Program-made: the position numbers and the translations under genes
In this document: positions 7,789 to 16,265 of the stretch, one piece after another
Layout: each line of letters starts with the position of its first letter
How positions within the stretch are numbered: position 1 is the stretch's first letter
Notes under the pieces: generated by a model
The model's input: the letters and a program-made list of their open reading frames with translations, nothing else
Database searches by the model: none
Told to the model about the DNA's origin: nothing
Assembly (NCBI RefSeq): GCF_900114315.1
Contig: NZ_FOSQ01000010.1
Location: 1-64,000, forward strand
Length of the DNA stretch: 64,000 nt
Direction of reading: 5' to 3'
Source: Falsiroseomonas stagni DSM 19981
GTDB taxonomy: Bacteria > Pseudomonadota > Alphaproteobacteria > Acetobacterales > Acetobacteraceae

Positions 7789-8298
7789 CTACAGCTTGCC
7801 GGCCTTCTTGCTGGCGGCGGTGATGCGATCCACCAGCCCCAGGACCAGCGCGCCCAGCAGGAACATGCCATGGATGGCCAGGCCCCAGGTCACGGCGCGG
7901 TCGTCGTAATTGCCGATCTCCATGAAGATCTGCAGCAGGTGGATGGAGGAGATGGCGATCAGCGCGGTCGCCAGCTTCAGCTTCAGGTTCCCGGGATCCA
8001 CCGCCGCCAGCCAGGCCACATCCTTCTCGCCCTCCTTGGCCCCCAGCGGATTGACCAGGCTGTCGTAGGAGGACACCGCCACCATCACGACGAGCGAGGC
8101 GACCAGCGCGGCATCCAGCAGGTGCAGCAGATCCAGCAATTGCTGGTTGTCCGCCCCATTGGCGGCGTTGGTCGCGAATTTCCACAGCTTCTTGAGGAAG
8201 CCCACGGCGTAGATCGCGAGGGCCACCACCAGCCCGCCGAAGAACACCACCAGCAGGTAGCGGCTGGCGATCATGGCCTTGTCGAGGATGGACTGCAT
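7789..8298 (-). CDS. UPF0114 family membrane protein (YqhA-like)
   Basis: 169 aa with four predicted membrane helices: about 13-33, a second pair around 65-88 and 107-125, and a last one near 140-160. The segments 'IASRYLLVVFFGGLVVAL', 'DLLHLLDAALVASLVVMVAVSSYDSLV' and 'LKLKLATALIAISSIHLLQIFM' match the UPF0114/TIGR00645 family, which is widespread in proteobacteria and has no proven function. The ATG at 8298 is the only sensible start. Divergent from the RidA/K+ channel pair across 85 bases. Confidence 0.85.
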   Translation of the reverse strand: MQSILDKAMIASRYLLVVFFGGLVVALAIYAVGFLKKLWKFATNAANGADNQQLLDLLHLLDAALVASLVVMVAVSSYDSLVNPLGAKEGEKDVAWLAAVDPGNLKLKLATALIAISSIHLLQIFMEIGNYDDRAVTWGLAIHGMFLLGALVLGLVDRITAASKKAGKL

Positions 8299-8383
8299 GT
8301 CAGGCTCCCGGTTATCCGCGATGTGGCATTCGCCGGCGCGGTTTGGAAGCTTGCCACGCCGCCTTCATGACGGGAGACGAACC

Positions 8384-8734
8384 ATGACCATTCGCCGGAT
8401 CGCGGAGGAGCAGCGCCTGTCGGGCGCCGTGATGGGGGGCGGCATCATCTGGCTGGCCGGCCAGGTGGCGGATGACCCGACGCTGGACGCGGAAGGGCAG
8501 ACGGCTGACATCCTGGCCCAGATCGACGCCCTGCTGGCGGAAGCGGGCACGGACAAGCGCGCGCTGATGTCGGTGACGATCGTGCTGGCCGATATCCGCG
8601 ACGCCCCGGCCATGAACCGCGCCTGGGATGCCTGGCTCGACGCTGGCGCCAAGCCCGCCCGCATGACGATCGAGGCCGCGCTGGTCGATCCGCGCTGGAA
8701 GGTCGAGATCACCGGCGTGGCGCTGGCGCCGTGA
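8384..8734 (+). CDS. RidA family protein (YjgF/YER057c/UK114)
   Basis: 116 aa from ATG 8384, preceded by GGGAGACGA. RidA-fold proteins deaminate reactive enamine/imine intermediates or have related hydrolytic roles. Features seen: 'IIWLAGQVADD' (strand with the conserved Gly-Gln-Val), 'QTADILAQIDALLAEAGTDKRALMSVTIVLADIRDAPAMN' and 'ARMTIEAALVDPRWKVEI'. In classical RidA an Arg in 'PAR..' binds the substrate carboxylate, and 'KPARMTIEA' conserves it. It is therefore likely an active deaminase-type subgroup (Rid4-7-like by its short length), though the exact subgroup is not certain. The stop overlaps the GTG of the downstream channel gene. Confidence 0.85.
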   Translation: MTIRRIAEEQRLSGAVMGGGIIWLAGQVADDPTLDAEGQTADILAQIDALLAEAGTDKRALMSVTIVLADIRDAPAMNRAWDAWLDAGAKPARMTIEAALVDPRWKVEITGVALAP

Positions 8735-9747
8735 ACCCGCTTCCGCCGCGCCGGCTGCTGCATGCCTGGGCCCGATCCGTCGTCTTCACCGTCGCGCTGT
8801 CCCTGCTGGTGGCGCTGGGGGTGGGGGATGAGGGGCTGGCGCTTCCGGCCGTGGTGCTGGGCGTGGCGGGTCTCGGGCTTGGCCTGCTGTATCGCCTGTT
8901 CCCGCGCGGGCTGCACTTCGCCTTCGGCACGGCGACGGGCCTGGCACTCTATGCCACGCTCTTCGTCGTGCTGGGGCGGGCGCAATTCCCGCAGGCCGCG
9001 GAATGGTCCCGCCCCATCGCCTTCCTGCTGCCGGTGCTGGCCTTCCTGGGCACCGTCTTCTGGCGCCGGCACGAATTGGCGGAGATCGCGGAGAAGCAGG
9101 AGGCCGAGAGCCTGGACCTGCTGCCCTATGCCGCGCGCTGGCTGGCCGGCGTCTCCGCCGTGGGCATCATCTGCTTCGCCCTGCCGGTGAACCGCCTGGC
9201 GCCGGAATGGCAGGCGCTGACGCTGATGGCGGCGATGGCCGTGATCGGCGGCGTGGTCGCCTACTCGGTCCGGGACGTGGTGCGACTGCTGGTCGATGTG
9301 GCGCTGATCATGGAGGAGTTGGGCAGCCGCGCCCGCCACCTGGCGGTGCCGATCGTGGCCTTCCTGCTGATGTATGCGCTGCTCGTCATCGGCTTCGGCG
9401 CCGCCTACCGCATCGCCGACGGGCTCAGCCACCAGGCCTTGTTCCATGGGCCGGAGGGGCCGATCCGGCTGAGCTATTCGGATGCGCTGCACTTCTCCAT
9501 CGCGACGCTTTCCACCGTCGGCTACGGCGATATCCGCCCCGCCGACGACGGCGCGCGGGTACTGGCGAGCCTGGAGGTGCTGGCGGGCCAGCTTCTCCTG
9601 TTGTTCGGCTTTGCCGAGATCATGCGCAGCCGCCGGGTGCGGACGGAAGGCCCGGCCGGCCGGGCGCGGGCGGCGGCGGACGCCCATGTAGACCCTGGCG
9701 GGGCCGCCGGGCATTCTCCGCCGCCGCGCGGCCATGGCGGGCACTGA
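8731..9747 (+). CDS. Potassium channel-family membrane protein
   Basis: 338 aa, GTG start in a GTGA overlap with ridA. The pore is clear: pore helix 'DALHFSIATLS' followed by the K+ selectivity filter Thr262-Val-Gly-Tyr-Gly-Asp267, then an outlet helix 'VLASLEVLAGQLLLLFGFAEIM'. The outer pore helix is around residues 200-222 ('LAVPIVAFLLMYALLVIGFGAAY'). Six or so extra hydrophobic helices precede it (about residues 16-180), more than in the usual two-helix Ion_trans_2 proteins, and there is no obvious S4 arginine ladder. The last 40 residues are Gly/Pro/Arg-rich and probably disordered. Ion transport is inferred from the filter; the gating ligand is unknown. Confidence 0.8.
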   Translation: MNPLPPRRLLHAWARSVVFTVALSLLVALGVGDEGLALPAVVLGVAGLGLGLLYRLFPRGLHFAFGTATGLALYATLFVVLGRAQFPQAAEWSRPIAFLLPVLAFLGTVFWRRHELAEIAEKQEAESLDLLPYAARWLAGVSAVGIICFALPVNRLAPEWQALTLMAAMAVIGGVVAYSVRDVVRLLVDVALIMEELGSRARHLAVPIVAFLLMYALLVIGFGAAYRIADGLSHQALFHGPEGPIRLSYSDALHFSIATLSTVGYGDIRPADDGARVLASLEVLAGQLLLLFGFAEIMRSRRVRTEGPAGRARAAADAHVDPGGAAGHSPPPRGHGGH

Positions 9748-9761
9748 GGCACCGCAGTGCC
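9748..9761. terminator. Short hairpin after K+ channel gene
   Basis: GGCAC-CGCA-GTGCC begins directly after the stop codon, and a competing GCACTG/CAGTGC pairing (9741-9746 with 9755-9760) overlaps the stop. There is no T-run. It is a weak terminator candidate. Confidence 0.25.
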
Positions 9762-9791
9762 GACACGCCCGGGCCGCGGGGCTGCCTTAAT

Positions 9792-9807
9792 TCAGGATCA
9801 TTCCTGA
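9792..9807. promoter_or_regulatory. Inverted repeat TCAGGA-TCAT-TCCTGA before nucleotide-sugar genes
   Basis: A perfect 6-bp inverted repeat lies 19 bases upstream of the dehydratase ATG at 9827, in a locally A+T-richer stretch. It ends 7 bases before the GAGGAG ribosome-binding site (9815-9820). It may be an operator or a small leader hairpin affecting translation of the four-gene sugar block. Confidence 0.35.
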
Positions 9808-9826
9808 CGCCGACCGAGGAGTGGAC

Positions 9827-10897
9827 ATGCGTATCCTGCTGACGGGTGGCCTGGGGTTCATCGGTTCCGCCGTGATCCGCCGCCTGATCGCCACCACCGA
9901 TCATGTGGTGGTGAATGTGGACAAGGAGACCTATGCGGCGAGCCATGAGGCGCTGGACGCCGCCCGCGGCCACGCCCGGCATGTCCACCTGAAGGCCGAT
10001 ATCTGCGACGCGGCCGCCATGGCGGCGGCGTTCCAGGAATGGCAGCCGGAGGTGGTGATGCACCTGGCGGCGGAAAGCCATGTGGACCGGTCCATCGACG
10101 GCCCGGCCGAGTTCATCCGCACCAATGTGGTGGGCACCCAGGTTCTGCTGGAAGCGGCCCGCGCCTATTGGTCGGGCCTCGACGCGCCCTGCAAGGCCGC
10201 CTTCCGCTTCCACCATATCTCCACGGATGAGGTCTTCGGGTCGCTGGAGTCGAGTGAGGAAAAACCCTTCGACGAACACACGCCCTATGACCCGCGCAGC
10301 CCCTACAGCGCATCCAAGGCGGCGTCGGACCATCTGGTGCGGGCCTGGCACCACACCTACGGATTCCCCGCCTTCGTCTCCAACACCACGAACAACTACG
10401 GCCCCTGGCAATTCCCGGAGAAGCTGATCCCGCTGGTCAGCCTCAATGCGCTGGATGGCAAGCCGCTGCCGGTCTATGGCGATGGTTCCAACATCCGCGA
10501 CTGGATCCATGTGGAGGACCATGCGGAGGCGCTGGTGCTGGCGGCGCTCCATGCCGGCAAGCCCGGCGGCACCTATTGCATCGGCCCGCGGCAGGAACGC
10601 AGCAACCTCCAGGTCGTGCACGCGATCTGCGCCGTGCTGGACAGGCTGCGGCCGGACCCCGCGGGGCCCCGGGCGCGGCTGATCACCTTCGTGAAGGACC
10701 GGCCCGGCCATGATTTCCGCTACGCCATGGACCCGACCTCGGCCGAAATCGTGCTGGGCTGGCGGGCGAAATACGATTTTGAGAGTGGGCTGGAGCACAC
10801 CTTGCGCTGGTACCTCGACCATGAGGATTGGTGGGGCCCGATCCGCGCGCGGCGCTATGCGGGGCAGAGGCTGGGCGGCGCCAACACGGCAGGTTGA
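9827..10897 (+). CDS. rfbB: dTDP-glucose 4,6-dehydratase-like NAD-dependent enzyme
   Basis: 356 aa. The ATG at 9827 was chosen over GTG 9821 because GAGGAG lies 6 bases upstream. It is an extended SDR: Rossmann motif 'GGLGFIGS', '[15 protein letters not shown]' as in RmlB, '[10 protein letters not shown]' (Thr-Asp-Glu catalytic triad of 4,6-dehydratases) and the catalytic Tyr160-SAS-Lys164. '[13 protein letters not shown]' and '[15 protein letters not shown]' fit RmlB. The enzyme removes water from an NDP-hexose to give the 4-keto-6-deoxy sugar, the entry step to deoxy and amino sugars for surface glycans. The matching thymidylyltransferase (RmlA) is not in the window. A UDP- or GDP-sugar substrate cannot be excluded. 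Confidence 0.85.
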   Translation: MRILLTGGLGFIGSAVIRRLIATTDHVVVNVDKETYAASHEALDAARGHARHVHLKADICDAAAMAAAFQEWQPEVVMHLAAESHVDRSIDGPAEFIRTNVVGTQVLLEAARAYWSGLDAPCKAAFRFHHISTDEVFGSLESSEEKPFDEHTPYDPRSPYSASKAASDHLVRAWHHTYGFPAFVSNTTNNYGPWQFPEKLIPLVSLNALDGKPLPVYGDGSNIRDWIHVEDHAEALVLAALHAGKPGGTYCIGPRQERSNLQVVHAICAVLDRLRPDPAGPRARLITFVKDRPGHDFRYAMDPTSAEIVLGWRAKYDFESGLEHTLRWYLDHEDWWGPIRARRYAGQRLGGANTAG

Positions 10898-10944
10898 TGC
10901 CTGTGGGGGCGGAACGACGACGGAAGGAAACGGTTTCGGTGGCC

Positions 10945-11931
10945 ATGGATAGCTGGCGCGGCAAGCGGGTTCTGGTGACGGGCGGGGCGGGGTTCCTGGG
11001 CAGCGGCATCTGCCACGCCCTGGCCGCGCAGGGCGCACGGGTGGTGGCGCTGGACGCCATGGTGCCGGATGGCGGCGCCAATCCGCTGAACCTGGAAGGC
11101 AGCAACGTGATGCTGGTGCGCGGCGACATCCGCGATGCGGAGATGCACAGCCTGTGTCAGGGCATCGACGTGCTGTTCAACATGGCCGCCCAGACCAGCC
11201 ATATGGGCGGGCAGAAGGACCCGGTCTCCGACATCGCCATCAATGCCGTGGCGCAGGTGCGGCTGATCGGCATCATGCGGGAAGCGGCGCCGAAGGCGGT
11301 GGTGGTGCATGCCTCCACGAGGCAGTTCTATGGCCGCCCGCAATACATGCCGGTGGATGAGAAGCACACGGTGAACCCGCCGGATTCCAACGGCGTCTCC
11401 AAATGGGCCGGGGAGCAGTACTGGCTGCTGGAGAACCGGGTGCATGGCCGCCCCGTCGTCTCGCTTCGCCTCACCAACTGCTATGGCCCGCGGCTGCGCA
11501 TCAAGGATGCGCGGCAGACCTTCCTCGGCATCTGGATCCGCCGGGTGCTGGAGGGCGAGCCCTTCGAGGTCTGGGGCGGCGAGCAGCTGCGCGACCTCAC
11601 CTACCTCGACGACGTCACCGATGCCTTTCTCCGCGCGGCCAGCCACGCGACGGAGCCGCAGGTGAATGGCCATGTCTTCAACATCGGCGGCCCGCCCCCA
11701 CTCTCCCTGAAGGATTTGGCGGATCGCCTGGTCGCGGCGAATGGCGGCCAGGGCAGCTATGTCATGAAGGAATTCCCGGCCGACCGCGCGCAGATCGACA
11801 TCGGCAGCTACGCCGCCGATGACCGCGCCTTCCGCGCCGCCACCGGCTGGTGGCCGCGGGTGGATGTGGATGAAGGCTTGCGCCGGTCGCTCGAATGGTA
11901 CCGTCCGCGTCTTGAAGAATATGTGGCCTGA
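10945..11931 (+). CDS. NAD-dependent epimerase/dehydratase with Asn in place of catalytic Tyr
   Basis: 328 aa from ATG 10945; GTG 10939 (with AAGGAAA about 8 bases upstream) and ATG 10897 (overlapping the previous stop) are also possible. Extended SDR with Rossmann motif 'GGAGFLGSG'. The active-site segment reads Asn149-Gly-Val-Ser-Lys153 where Tyr-x3-Lys is expected, so the usual proton donor is missing. 'HASTRQFYGRPQ' supplies the upstream Ser/Thr, and 'RLTNCYGPRLRIKDARQTFLGIWIR' and 'GEQLRDLTYLDDVTDAFL' are strong family segments. It probably acts on the same NDP-sugar pathway as its neighbours (epimerase, reductase or non-redox role). The Tyr-to-Asn change may be a subfamily trait, since I recall 'NGxxK' in related COG0451 proteins. 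Confidence 0.75.
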   Translation: MDSWRGKRVLVTGGAGFLGSGICHALAAQGARVVALDAMVPDGGANPLNLEGSNVMLVRGDIRDAEMHSLCQGIDVLFNMAAQTSHMGGQKDPVSDIAINAVAQVRLIGIMREAAPKAVVVHASTRQFYGRPQYMPVDEKHTVNPPDSNGVSKWAGEQYWLLENRVHGRPVVSLRLTNCYGPRLRIKDARQTFLGIWIRRVLEGEPFEVWGGEQLRDLTYLDDVTDAFLRAASHATEPQVNGHVFNIGGPPPLSLKDLADRLVAANGGQGSYVMKEFPADRAQIDIGSYAADDRAFRAATGWWPRVDVDEGLRRSLEWYRPRLEEYVA

Positions 11932-11945
11932 GGGGGCCCACGAGC

Positions 11946-13076
11946 ATGAACGCCACCACCATCACCGTCCCGCAGGCCGATCCCGGCGCCGGCTACCGCG
12001 CGCATAAGGAGGAGATCGACGCCGCGGCGCTGCGCGCGCTCGGCTCCGGCTGGTACATCCTGGGCAAGGAAGGCGAGGCCTTCGAGAAGGAATACGCGGC
12101 CTGGCAGGGCCAGAAGCGCGCCGTCGGCTGCGCCAATGGCACGGATGCGCTGGCGCTGACCTTGCGCGGCATGGGCATCGGCCCGGGCTGCACCGTCGTC
12201 ACCGTCTCCCACACCGCCGTGGCCACGGTGGCGGCGATCGAGATGACGGGCGCCACGCCGCTGCTGGTCGACATCGACCCCGACACCTTCACCATGGATG
12301 CCGATGAGCTGGTGGCGGTGCTGGAGGACCCGCCGCCGGGCCTGCCGCCGATCCGCGCCATCATCCCCGTGCACCTGTATGGCCAGGCCTGCGACCTCGA
12401 CCCCATGCTGGCGGCCTGCAAGGCCCATGGCGTGATGCTGATCGAGGATTGCAGCCAGGCGCATGGCGCCACGCTGACCGGTCGCAAGGTCGGCACCATG
12501 GGGGACGCCGCCTGCTTCTCCCTGTACCCGACCAAGAACCTCGGCGCGCTGGGCGATGGCGGCGTGCTGACCACGGATGACGAGGCCCTGGCCGACCGCA
12601 TCGGTGCCATCCGGCAATACGGGTGGAAGGAGCGCTACATCAGCGACGGCGTCGGCGTGAACAGCCGGCTCGACGAGATCCAGGCCGCGATCCTCCGCGT
12701 GAAGCTCAACTACCTCGATGCCGGGAACGCCCGCCGCCAGGCGATCGCGGCCGCCTATGACGAGGCGCTGGCCGGCACCCGCTACGCCGCGCCGATCCGG
12801 CGGGAGGGATCGGGCCATGTCTTCCACCAGTATGTCCTGAGGGTGCCGGAACGCGCGGCACTGATGGCCCGGCTGCGGGCGGAAGGCGTGGCCACCGCCA
12901 TCCACTACCCGTCCCCCGTCCACCTGCAGCCCGCCTATCGCGGCCGCACGGCCCTCGGCCCGGCCGGCTGCGCGGAGACGGCGCGGGCGGCGGCGGAGGT
13001 GATGAGCCTGCCGATGTTCCCGGAACTCACCGATGCCCAGGTCGGGCATGTTTGCACGGTGCTCCGGGGGTTGTAG
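11946..13076 (+). CDS. DegT/DnrJ/EryC1/StrS family PLP-dependent sugar aminotransferase
   Basis: 376 aa. Transfers an amino group, usually from glutamate, to a keto-sugar nucleotide. The PLP lysine is Lys197 in 'SLYPTKNLGALGDGG', the family signature. 'GCANGTDALALTLRGMGI' holds the phosphate-binding loop, 'IIPVHLYGQACDLDPM' and 'LIEDCSQAHGA' supply the cofactor Asp and Gln, and 'VNSRLDEIQAAILRVKL' is typical. 15 bases separate it from the epimerase gene, and it is co-directional with the 4,6-dehydratase, so the block very likely makes an amino-dideoxy sugar nucleotide. Whether amination is at C3 or C4 cannot be read. Confidence 0.88.
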   Translation: MNATTITVPQADPGAGYRAHKEEIDAAALRALGSGWYILGKEGEAFEKEYAAWQGQKRAVGCANGTDALALTLRGMGIGPGCTVVTVSHTAVATVAAIEMTGATPLLVDIDPDTFTMDADELVAVLEDPPPGLPPIRAIIPVHLYGQACDLDPMLAACKAHGVMLIEDCSQAHGATLTGRKVGTMGDAACFSLYPTKNLGALGDGGVLTTDDEALADRIGAIRQYGWKERYISDGVGVNSRLDEIQAAILRVKLNYLDAGNARRQAIAAAYDEALAGTRYAAPIRREGSGHVFHQYVLRVPERAALMARLRAEGVATAIHYPSPVHLQPAYRGRTALGPAGCAETARAAAEVMSLPMFPELTDAQVGHVCTVLRGL

Positions 13077-13112
13077 CAAGCGGGATCACCATAACCGGGG
13101 GATCCCAGGACC

Positions 13113-13853
13113 ATGACGACGAAGAAGACCGCCCTCATCACCGGCGCCGGCCGCAACATCGGCCGAGCCATCGCCCTCGGCCTGGCGGAGGATGGGTTCA
13201 ACGTCGTCGTCAACGGCTCCTCCGACCGCGCGGCGGCGGAAGCGGTGGCGGCCGATGCCCGGGAGAAGGGCGTCGGCGCGCTGGTCGCCATGGGAGATGT
13301 CGGCAGCCCCGAGGATTGCCAGCGAATCGCCCGGGAAGCGATTGCCGCCTTCGGCGCGGTTGATGTGCTGGTGAACAACGCCGCGCTGCGCCCCCAGCAC
13401 AGGTTTCTCGAACTGACGCCGGCGGAGTTCCGCCGGGTGATGGCGGTGGACCTGGAAGGCGCCATCTGGCTGTCCCAGGCCTGCATCCCCGGGATGCTGG
13501 AGCGCGGCTGGGGCCGGATCGTGAACTTCACCGGCATGAACGCGATCCATGGCTATGCTGGCCGCGCGCCCGTGTCCGTCGCGAAGCACGGCCTCTGGGG
13601 CCTGACGAAGTCGCTCGGCAAGGAATTCGGGCCGAAGGGCATCACGGTGAACGCCATCTCCCCTGGTCCGATCGAGGCCGATGACGACCAGCCCGGCGTG
13701 CAGACCCACCGCCACGGCTATGTCGCCAAGGTGCCGGTCGGCCGGATGGGCAAGCCCGCGGAGGTCGCGACGGTGGTGCGGATGCTGGTCAGCCCGGGGG
13801 GCGCCTATGTGAACGGCCAGATGCTGGCGGTGAATGGCGGCGCGGAGACCTGA
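13113..13853 (+). CDS. SDR-family protein with degenerate active site
   Basis: 246 aa, classical short-chain dehydrogenase size. The cofactor side is intact: 'TGAGRNIGRAIA' (GxxxGxG-type) and 'VDVLVNNAA' (NNAG-type). The catalytic side is not. At the Tyr-x3-Lys position the protein has Val154-Ser-Val-Ala-Lys158, and 13 residues earlier Gly141 follows Thr140 where Ser is expected. The surrounding fold segments ('KHGLWGLTKSLGKEFGPKGITVNAISPGPI', the C-terminal 'NGQMLAVNGGAET') are well kept, so it is not a decaying gene. It could be a non-redox or regulatory SDR, or use another proton relay. It lies 36 bases after the aminotransferase and is probably in the same transcript. Confidence 0.8.
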   Translation: MTTKKTALITGAGRNIGRAIALGLAEDGFNVVVNGSSDRAAAEAVAADAREKGVGALVAMGDVGSPEDCQRIAREAIAAFGAVDVLVNNAALRPQHRFLELTPAEFRRVMAVDLEGAIWLSQACIPGMLERGWGRIVNFTGMNAIHGYAGRAPVSVAKHGLWGLTKSLGKEFGPKGITVNAISPGPIEADDDQPGVQTHRHGYVAKVPVGRMGKPAEVATVVRMLVSPGGAYVNGQMLAVNGGAET

Positions 13854-14012
13854 CGCCCCCTTTTCATCCTTTGGCGTTTCGTCAAGATTTTGGACACAGC
13901 CTCGCGCGAATATGACGCTAGGGTGAGGGTGCCGAGGGCCTGAAGGCAGGCTTGCGGCCGCCCTGCCCCTGGACCTGCCGGCCCGGGGGCCGGGCGGGCC
14001 TTGGCATTGGGG

Positions 14013-16265
14013 ATGATGGAAGCGGAGCAGCAAGGCCCGGTGCGCGCGACGGAACCGGAGGCCTTCCGCTTCCGGCTGCTGCGCGCCTGGGCATCAAGGC
14101 CGGGGCGGGCCAGGGCGCTGGGCGTGCTGGCCGGCGTCATGCTGGCCATCTGCTTCCTGTCCCTCTTCGCCCTGCTGGGGCAGCGCGAACAGCGGGCCGC
14201 GTCGGATGAAGCGCGCCGCGACGTGATCGGCGTGCTCGCCAGCGTGGTGGACCAGCTGACGCGCGCGCTGGAAACCACCGATATCCTGCTGATCGAGATG
14301 GTGCGCGGCATCGAGCAGCGCGGCCAGCCCTGGGAGATCGACCGCGTCGGCATGCGCCTGGCGCAGTTGCCGCATCTCCGCGCCGCGGCGGTGGTGAATG
14401 CGGAAGGCCGGATCGTCTTCTCGACGGAGGAGGCGCTTGTCGGCCTCTCGCTGGCCGACCGGCGGTGGCTGGAGGTCTCGCCCAGCGGGGCCTCCCAGCT
14501 CGCGATCGGCAGCCCGGAACCCGGGCGCTTCTTCGGCCGGCCCGGCCAGACCATCCAGCAGGCGGGGCGCTGGAGCATCCCGCTGTTGCGGCCCATCCTG
14601 GACCCGAACGGCCTGCCGGGCGGCTTCGTCATCGCGCTGATGAACCCGGACTACCTGACCGCCATCGGACAGCGCGCGGCGGATGCCTTCAACGTCTCCG
14701 TGCGCTTCCACCGGCTGGATGCCGTGCTGCTGGCGCGTTCCGATGGACGGACGGAGGGTGTCGGCGTCGCCAACCCCGCCGCCTGGCTGTTCCGGGACTA
14801 CCTGCCGCGCCTCGATGCCGGCATCCAGCAGGTGGAGGATAGCAGCGGCACGCCCGCCACCGCCGCCTTCGGCGTGACGGCCACCGGCATGATGGTGGTG
14901 GAAGTGTCGCGGACGCTGGATGTGATCCTGGCGCCGGTCCATCGCCACCGCCTCGAACTCGGCGCCGGCATCGGCGTGCTGGCCATCGTCACCCTCCTCT
15001 GCCTGGCGGTGATGATCCGCTTCAGCCGCCTGGTGCAGGCCCAGCAGGATGCCGCCAGCGCGGCGGAGGAACGCCACCAGATGGCGGCGCGGGAGACGGC
15101 GCTGCTGCGGTCCAGCCGGGCGGAGACGACCCGCCTGCTGGATGGCGTGCCGACGCTGATGTTCCAGGTGGAAGTCGCCCCCGGCGTGCCGCCCCGCTAC
15201 CGCCGGATCGGCGGCAATGTGGAGGCGGTGACGGGCTGGCCGGCCGAGGTGATCGAGGCGCCGGGCGGCTGGGCGGCGCTGCGCGCGCCCGAGCCCGACG
15301 CCTTCGAGGAATTCATGCAGACGGTGGGCCGGGAAGGTCGGGCCGAGCGTGAGTTCCGCCTGCGCCAGCCCGATGGCGGCGGCCGCTGGCTGCGCACCGT
15401 GGCCGCGGTGACCCAGCGCCGGGACAATGGCGTGGTGGAGATCGTCGGCTACACCGCCGATGTCAGCGCGGAGCGGGAGCGCGCCGGCCAGTTGGCGGCG
15501 GCCGGGCGCCTGGCCTCGCTGGGGGAGATGGCGACGGGCCTCGCCCATGAACTCCGCCAGCCCCTGACCATCATGTCCCTGGCCGCGCAGAACCTGCAGA
15601 AGGCGCTGGATTCCGGCCGGCTTTCCGCGGCGCGGCAGCGGATCGAGCGCATCGTCGAGCAATCAGCCCGCGCCGGGAACATCATCGAACACCTCCGCCG
15701 CTTCGCCCGCGGGTCGGATGAGGCGGCGCCCCCCGAACCGCTGGCGCTGGAGGCGGCGGTGGAAGGGGCGATGACGCTGGTCGGCGGGTCGCTGCGCGAC
15801 GCCGATGTCGCCGTCACCGTCGATTTCGGCGAGGCCTCGCCGATGGTCCTGGGGCATCTGGTGGGGCTGGAGCAGGTCCTGGTGAACCTGCTGATGAATG
15901 CCTGCCATGCGATGGAGACGCTGCCCCCGGGGCAGCCGCGGCGCATCACCATCGAACTGGGCGCCGCGCCGCCGGAAGGCCGCGTGGAACTGCTGCTGCG
16001 CGATACTGGCGGCGGCATCGCGCCCAGGGTGCTGGCCCGCATCTTCGAACCCTTCGTCACCACCAAGGGCGTGGACAAGGGCACCGGCCTTGGCCTGTCC
16101 ATCTGCCATGGCCTGGTGAAGGCCATGGGCGGCACCATCGCCGCGCGGAACCAGGACGGGGGCGCGGTCTTCACCATCACCCTCCTCCAGTCGGAGGTGG
16201 TCGTTCAGTCGCCGCGGAGCGAGGCGCCGCCGGCCTTCCAGTCCATGGCCGGGTCCAGGGGGTAG
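14013..16265 (+). CDS. PAS-domain sensor histidine kinase
   Basis: 750 aa from ATG 14013 (an ATG also follows at 14016; TTG 14001 is upstream). Architecture: transmembrane helix about residues 38-58, periplasmic sensor region about 60-320 (double-PDC-like, ending in a 'VVEVSRTLDVIL' strand), second helix about 322-342, then PAS (about 370-490). The HisKA domain carries the phospho-acceptor His512 in 'LAHELRQPL', and the HATPase has N-box 'NLLMNACHAM', G1 'DTGGGI', F-box 'FEPFVTTK' and G2 'GTGLGLSI'. The layout resembles DctB-like kinases. No response regulator is adjacent, so it is an orphan here. Its last 20 codons overlap the 3' end of the convergent M81 peptidase gene. Confidence 0.88.
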   Translation: MMEAEQQGPVRATEPEAFRFRLLRAWASRPGRARALGVLAGVMLAICFLSLFALLGQREQRAASDEARRDVIGVLASVVDQLTRALETTDILLIEMVRGIEQRGQPWEIDRVGMRLAQLPHLRAAAVVNAEGRIVFSTEEALVGLSLADRRWLEVSPSGASQLAIGSPEPGRFFGRPGQTIQQAGRWSIPLLRPILDPNGLPGGFVIALMNPDYLTAIGQRAADAFNVSVRFHRLDAVLLARSDGRTEGVGVANPAAWLFRDYLPRLDAGIQQVEDSSGTPATAAFGVTATGMMVVEVSRTLDVILAPVHRHRLELGAGIGVLAIVTLLCLAVMIRFSRLVQAQQDAASAAEERHQMAARETALLRSSRAETTRLLDGVPTLMFQVEVAPGVPPRYRRIGGNVEAVTGWPAEVIEAPGGWAALRAPEPDAFEEFMQTVGREGRAEREFRLRQPDGGGRWLRTVAAVTQRRDNGVVEIVGYTADVSAERERAGQLAAAGRLASLGEMATGLAHELRQPLTIMSLAAQNLQKALDSGRLSAARQRIERIVEQSARAGNIIEHLRRFARGSDEAAPPEPLALEAAVEGAMTLVGGSLRDADVAVTVDFGEASPMVLGHLVGLEQVLVNLLMNACHAMETLPPGQPRRITIELGAAPPEGRVELLLRDTGGGIAPRVLARIFEPFVTTKGVDKGTGLGLSICHGLVKAMGGTIAARNQDGGAVFTITLLQSEVVVQSPRSEAPPAFQSMAGSRG

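Noticed and set aside
13977-14012. GCCCGG-GGG-CCGGGC repeat before the histidine kinase
   Set aside because: Short and in a very G+C-rich stretch where such pairs arise by chance.
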